Shown here piece after piece: positions 62,395-64,000 of a DNA stretch of 64,000 nucleotides. The notes under the pieces are model-generated. The model had not been told where the DNA came from, ran no database searches, and saw only the letters and a program-made list of their open reading frames with translations. Where the stretch lies: positions 70,795,695-70,859,694 of the forward strand of contig NC_054702.1 of NCBI RefSeq assembly GCF_016097555.1, given 5' to 3'. This DNA is from Gigantopelta aegis. Its lineage: Eukaryota; Mollusca; Gastropoda; Neomphalida; Peltospiridae. The stretch's first letter is position 1; every line of letters starts with the position of its first letter. The position numbers and the translations under genes are program-made.

Positions 62395-62516
62395 TACGCC
62401 TCATACACCAAAAGCCGTGGTATGTATTGTCCTTCTTTTTTTTCCTCTTTTTTTTTTGGGGGGGGGGGATGGTGGGGTGGTGCATATAGAGGATTCTTGC
62501 TTACTTTGGTGGAAGC

Positions 62517-62601
<85 letters not shown>

Positions 62602-62675
62602 AATATGTTAGACATACGCTAGACAGAAAGCAGAAATAGTTTAAAATGTGTTGTGGTGTTAAACAAATTCCTTTT
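62395..62675 (+). repeat. SINE remnant with expanded (CT)n and G runs inside
   Basis: Flanks match the common SINE: AAAAGCCGTGGTATGTATTG, then GGTGCATATAGAGGATTCTTG on the left. On the right are CAAATATGTTAGACATAC and GTGGTGTTAAACAAATTCC. The segment between, normally GGTTTCCTCTCTAAG, is an almost 80-bp CT run (62522-62599). The normally short TGTGGGATGG has become a G run (62458-62468). Confidence 0.7.
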
Positions 62676-62951
62676 TCTTTCTGTATTAATAAAAGGAGAG
62701 GACATTTTCCCAGCCGGAAGAATACGACATGTAAATTATGGGCCCTATACCATATTCGCATTTAAAATTTATTTTAAACAACAACAACCCAGTTTAACAC
62801 GCACCAGATATTCAGTGATATTTTATATACAATACTGCATAATTCGAGATAAAGTGTCGTGTAACTTTGGTAAAGTTATTTTTGCGGCCAACATTTTTTT
62901 TTTAATCCCAAGAGCTGAATTTACACCATATATTTTTGAATAGTGTGTGTG

Positions 62952-62953
<2 letters not shown>

Positions 62954-62991
<38 letters not shown>
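62954..62991. repeat. Poly-G tract
   Basis: This is a run of about 37 G preceded by GTGTGTGTT. It lies directly beside the 3' end of the next SINE. Length may be unreliable in assembly. Confidence 0.95.
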
Positions 62992-62992
<1 letters not shown>

Positions 62993-62999
62993 TAAAAAA

Positions 63000-63305
63000 A
63001 ATCTGTTTTGTTTAACGACACCACATTGATTTATAAATCATCTGCTACTGGATGTCAAACGTTTGGTAATTCCGAAACGGAGTCATGAGAGGAAACCAGC
63101 TTCATATTTGTTAGCAGCAAGTGATCTTTTATATGCATCCCCCAACGACAGGACAGCACATGCCACGACCATTAAAACAACAGTCGTGAGGCATTGGTTG
63201 TGAGAAAACACCTCAGTCAGGGAATAGATCCACCGATGGGATTCGATCCTTTGACCCAAACACGCCAGTCGTGCATTCTACCGACTGAGAACGATCTGGC
63301 CACTT
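63000..63305 (-). repeat. tRNA-derived SINE (head type 2), minus orientation
   Basis: On the minus strand the head reads TTCTCAGTCGGTAGAATGCA with GGATCGAATCCCA. The common body follows and the tail GTCGTTAAACAAAACAGAT ends at about 63001. The head matches the copy at 34350 rather than 53811. Confidence 0.8.
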
Positions 63306-63378
63306 GCAAAGGAAAGTCACTTTCATATTGCATCTTGGGTATTATGAATTTTAGTTACATTTTGTTGTTTTGGTTTGT

Positions 63379-63412
63379 AGTGGTGGTGGTGGTGGTGGTG
63401 GTGGTGGTAGTG
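63379..63412. repeat. (GGT)n microsatellite
   Basis: This is a run of about ten GGT units. The poly-Val frame across it is an artefact. Confidence 0.9.
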
Positions 63413-63596
63413 GTATTTGTTTTAGTGTTTTTATGTTCACAGAAATTGGAGTGTTCCTTTCACTGTGAGAAACATCCATCAGTAAGGAATATCAGTGAAT
63501 TGTAGATATTCTTCGATCATGGTCATGATTGTTGAAGTGTGGCCAGGAACATCTGGAAATTAGAATAGAAATGAAATCAGTAAAAACAAATACATT

Positions 63597-63628
63597 TATG
63601 TATGTATGTATGTATGTATGTATGTATG

Positions 63629-63666
<38 letters not shown>
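63597..63666. repeat. Compound (TATG)n / (TA)n microsatellite
   Basis: About nine TATG units pass directly into a TA run. Confidence 0.95.
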
Positions 63667-63667
<1 letters not shown>

Positions 63668-63806
63668 TTTCATATATTTGTAATTGGGTTAGTATATTCT
63701 TATATGATCTTCCAAATAATTTCAACAAGATATTTTGGATAAACTATTAGGTCTGTTTCACTCTTACAGTAGTATATAGTACTCCTGGGGTATGTTCAGC
63801 ATGCCG

Positions 63807-64000
63807 TTAGAAGAATATGAAATAATAGAAGACGGCGAACGCTCCACCTCCTGAACTGGATGCAACTAAAAGTAGCATTTTCTTGCTTACATTGTTCATT
63901 ACTTTACATCTAGTGTGTTCCTGATTCTTCCATACTTTATGGATGTCTTCTCCTATAACCGTTTGGCGCGCTTCAGAATGGTTGTGAAACGTTTCCAAAA
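63807..64000 (-). other. Unidentified open frame running off the right edge
   Basis: On the minus strand the frame is open from the window edge to TAA at 63807-63809, 63 codons with no internal ATG requirement. The N-terminal part is polar and charged. The end (LLLVASSSGGGAFAVFYYFIFF) looks like a short hydrophobic anchor, or could be intronic read-through past an AAT|GTAAGC donor-like site near 63890. I do not recognise it. It may be the last exon of a gene to the right. Confidence 0.2.

Overview
The window is AT-rich animal nuclear DNA, most probably from a mollusc or close lophotrochozoan. This rests on metazoan-type split genes with GT-AG introns, proteins close to vertebrate orthologues, long AT/AG/CT microsatellites, and many tRNA-derived SINEs and short palindromic elements of the kind common in gastropod and bivalve genomes. 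The species cannot be fixed from the sequence.

Three host genes can be read completely. DHODH (pyrimidine synthesis) is an intronless minus-strand gene at 819-2168. CDK8 (Mediator kinase) is a plus-strand gene of 13 coding exons at 2307-31427. It starts 138 bp from the DHODH start codon, so the two share a very compact divergent promoter. UTP11 (small-subunit rRNA processing) is a minus-strand gene of 8 coding exons at 36942-53001, convergent with CDK8. All 21 exons of the two split genes join in phase and give proteins of 444 and 254 residues, close to their family lengths.

The introns are packed with mobile DNA. CDK8 intron 1 holds a 947-bp element with about 380-bp inverted repeats, a perfect 9-bp target duplication and a captured RecQ-like helicase fragment (Pack-MULE-like). 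Intron 3 holds a complete but broken Tc1-like element. Intron 10 holds a 6.2-kb DIRS-like tyrosine-recombinase retrotransposon with inverted terminal repeats, an internal complementary region, a gag-like ORF, an RT/RNase H/methyltransferase-like ORF and a recombinase broken by two frameshifts. UTP11 intron 3 holds a second Tc1-like remnant.

Small repeats fill much of the rest. About 16 copies or fragments of one SINE family share a body and 3' tail but carry at least three different tRNA-like heads. A family of about 160-190 bp elements has CAGGGCTAGC ends and 5-bp target duplications; one insertion has a matching empty site in the same intron. Several palindromic elements have TTAAAGGGAC-type ends.

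The right end (53-64 kb) is intergenic: a jockey-type LINE fragment, SINEs, and long homopolymer and microsatellite tracts. No host gene could be supported there apart from an unidentified open frame running off the right edge.
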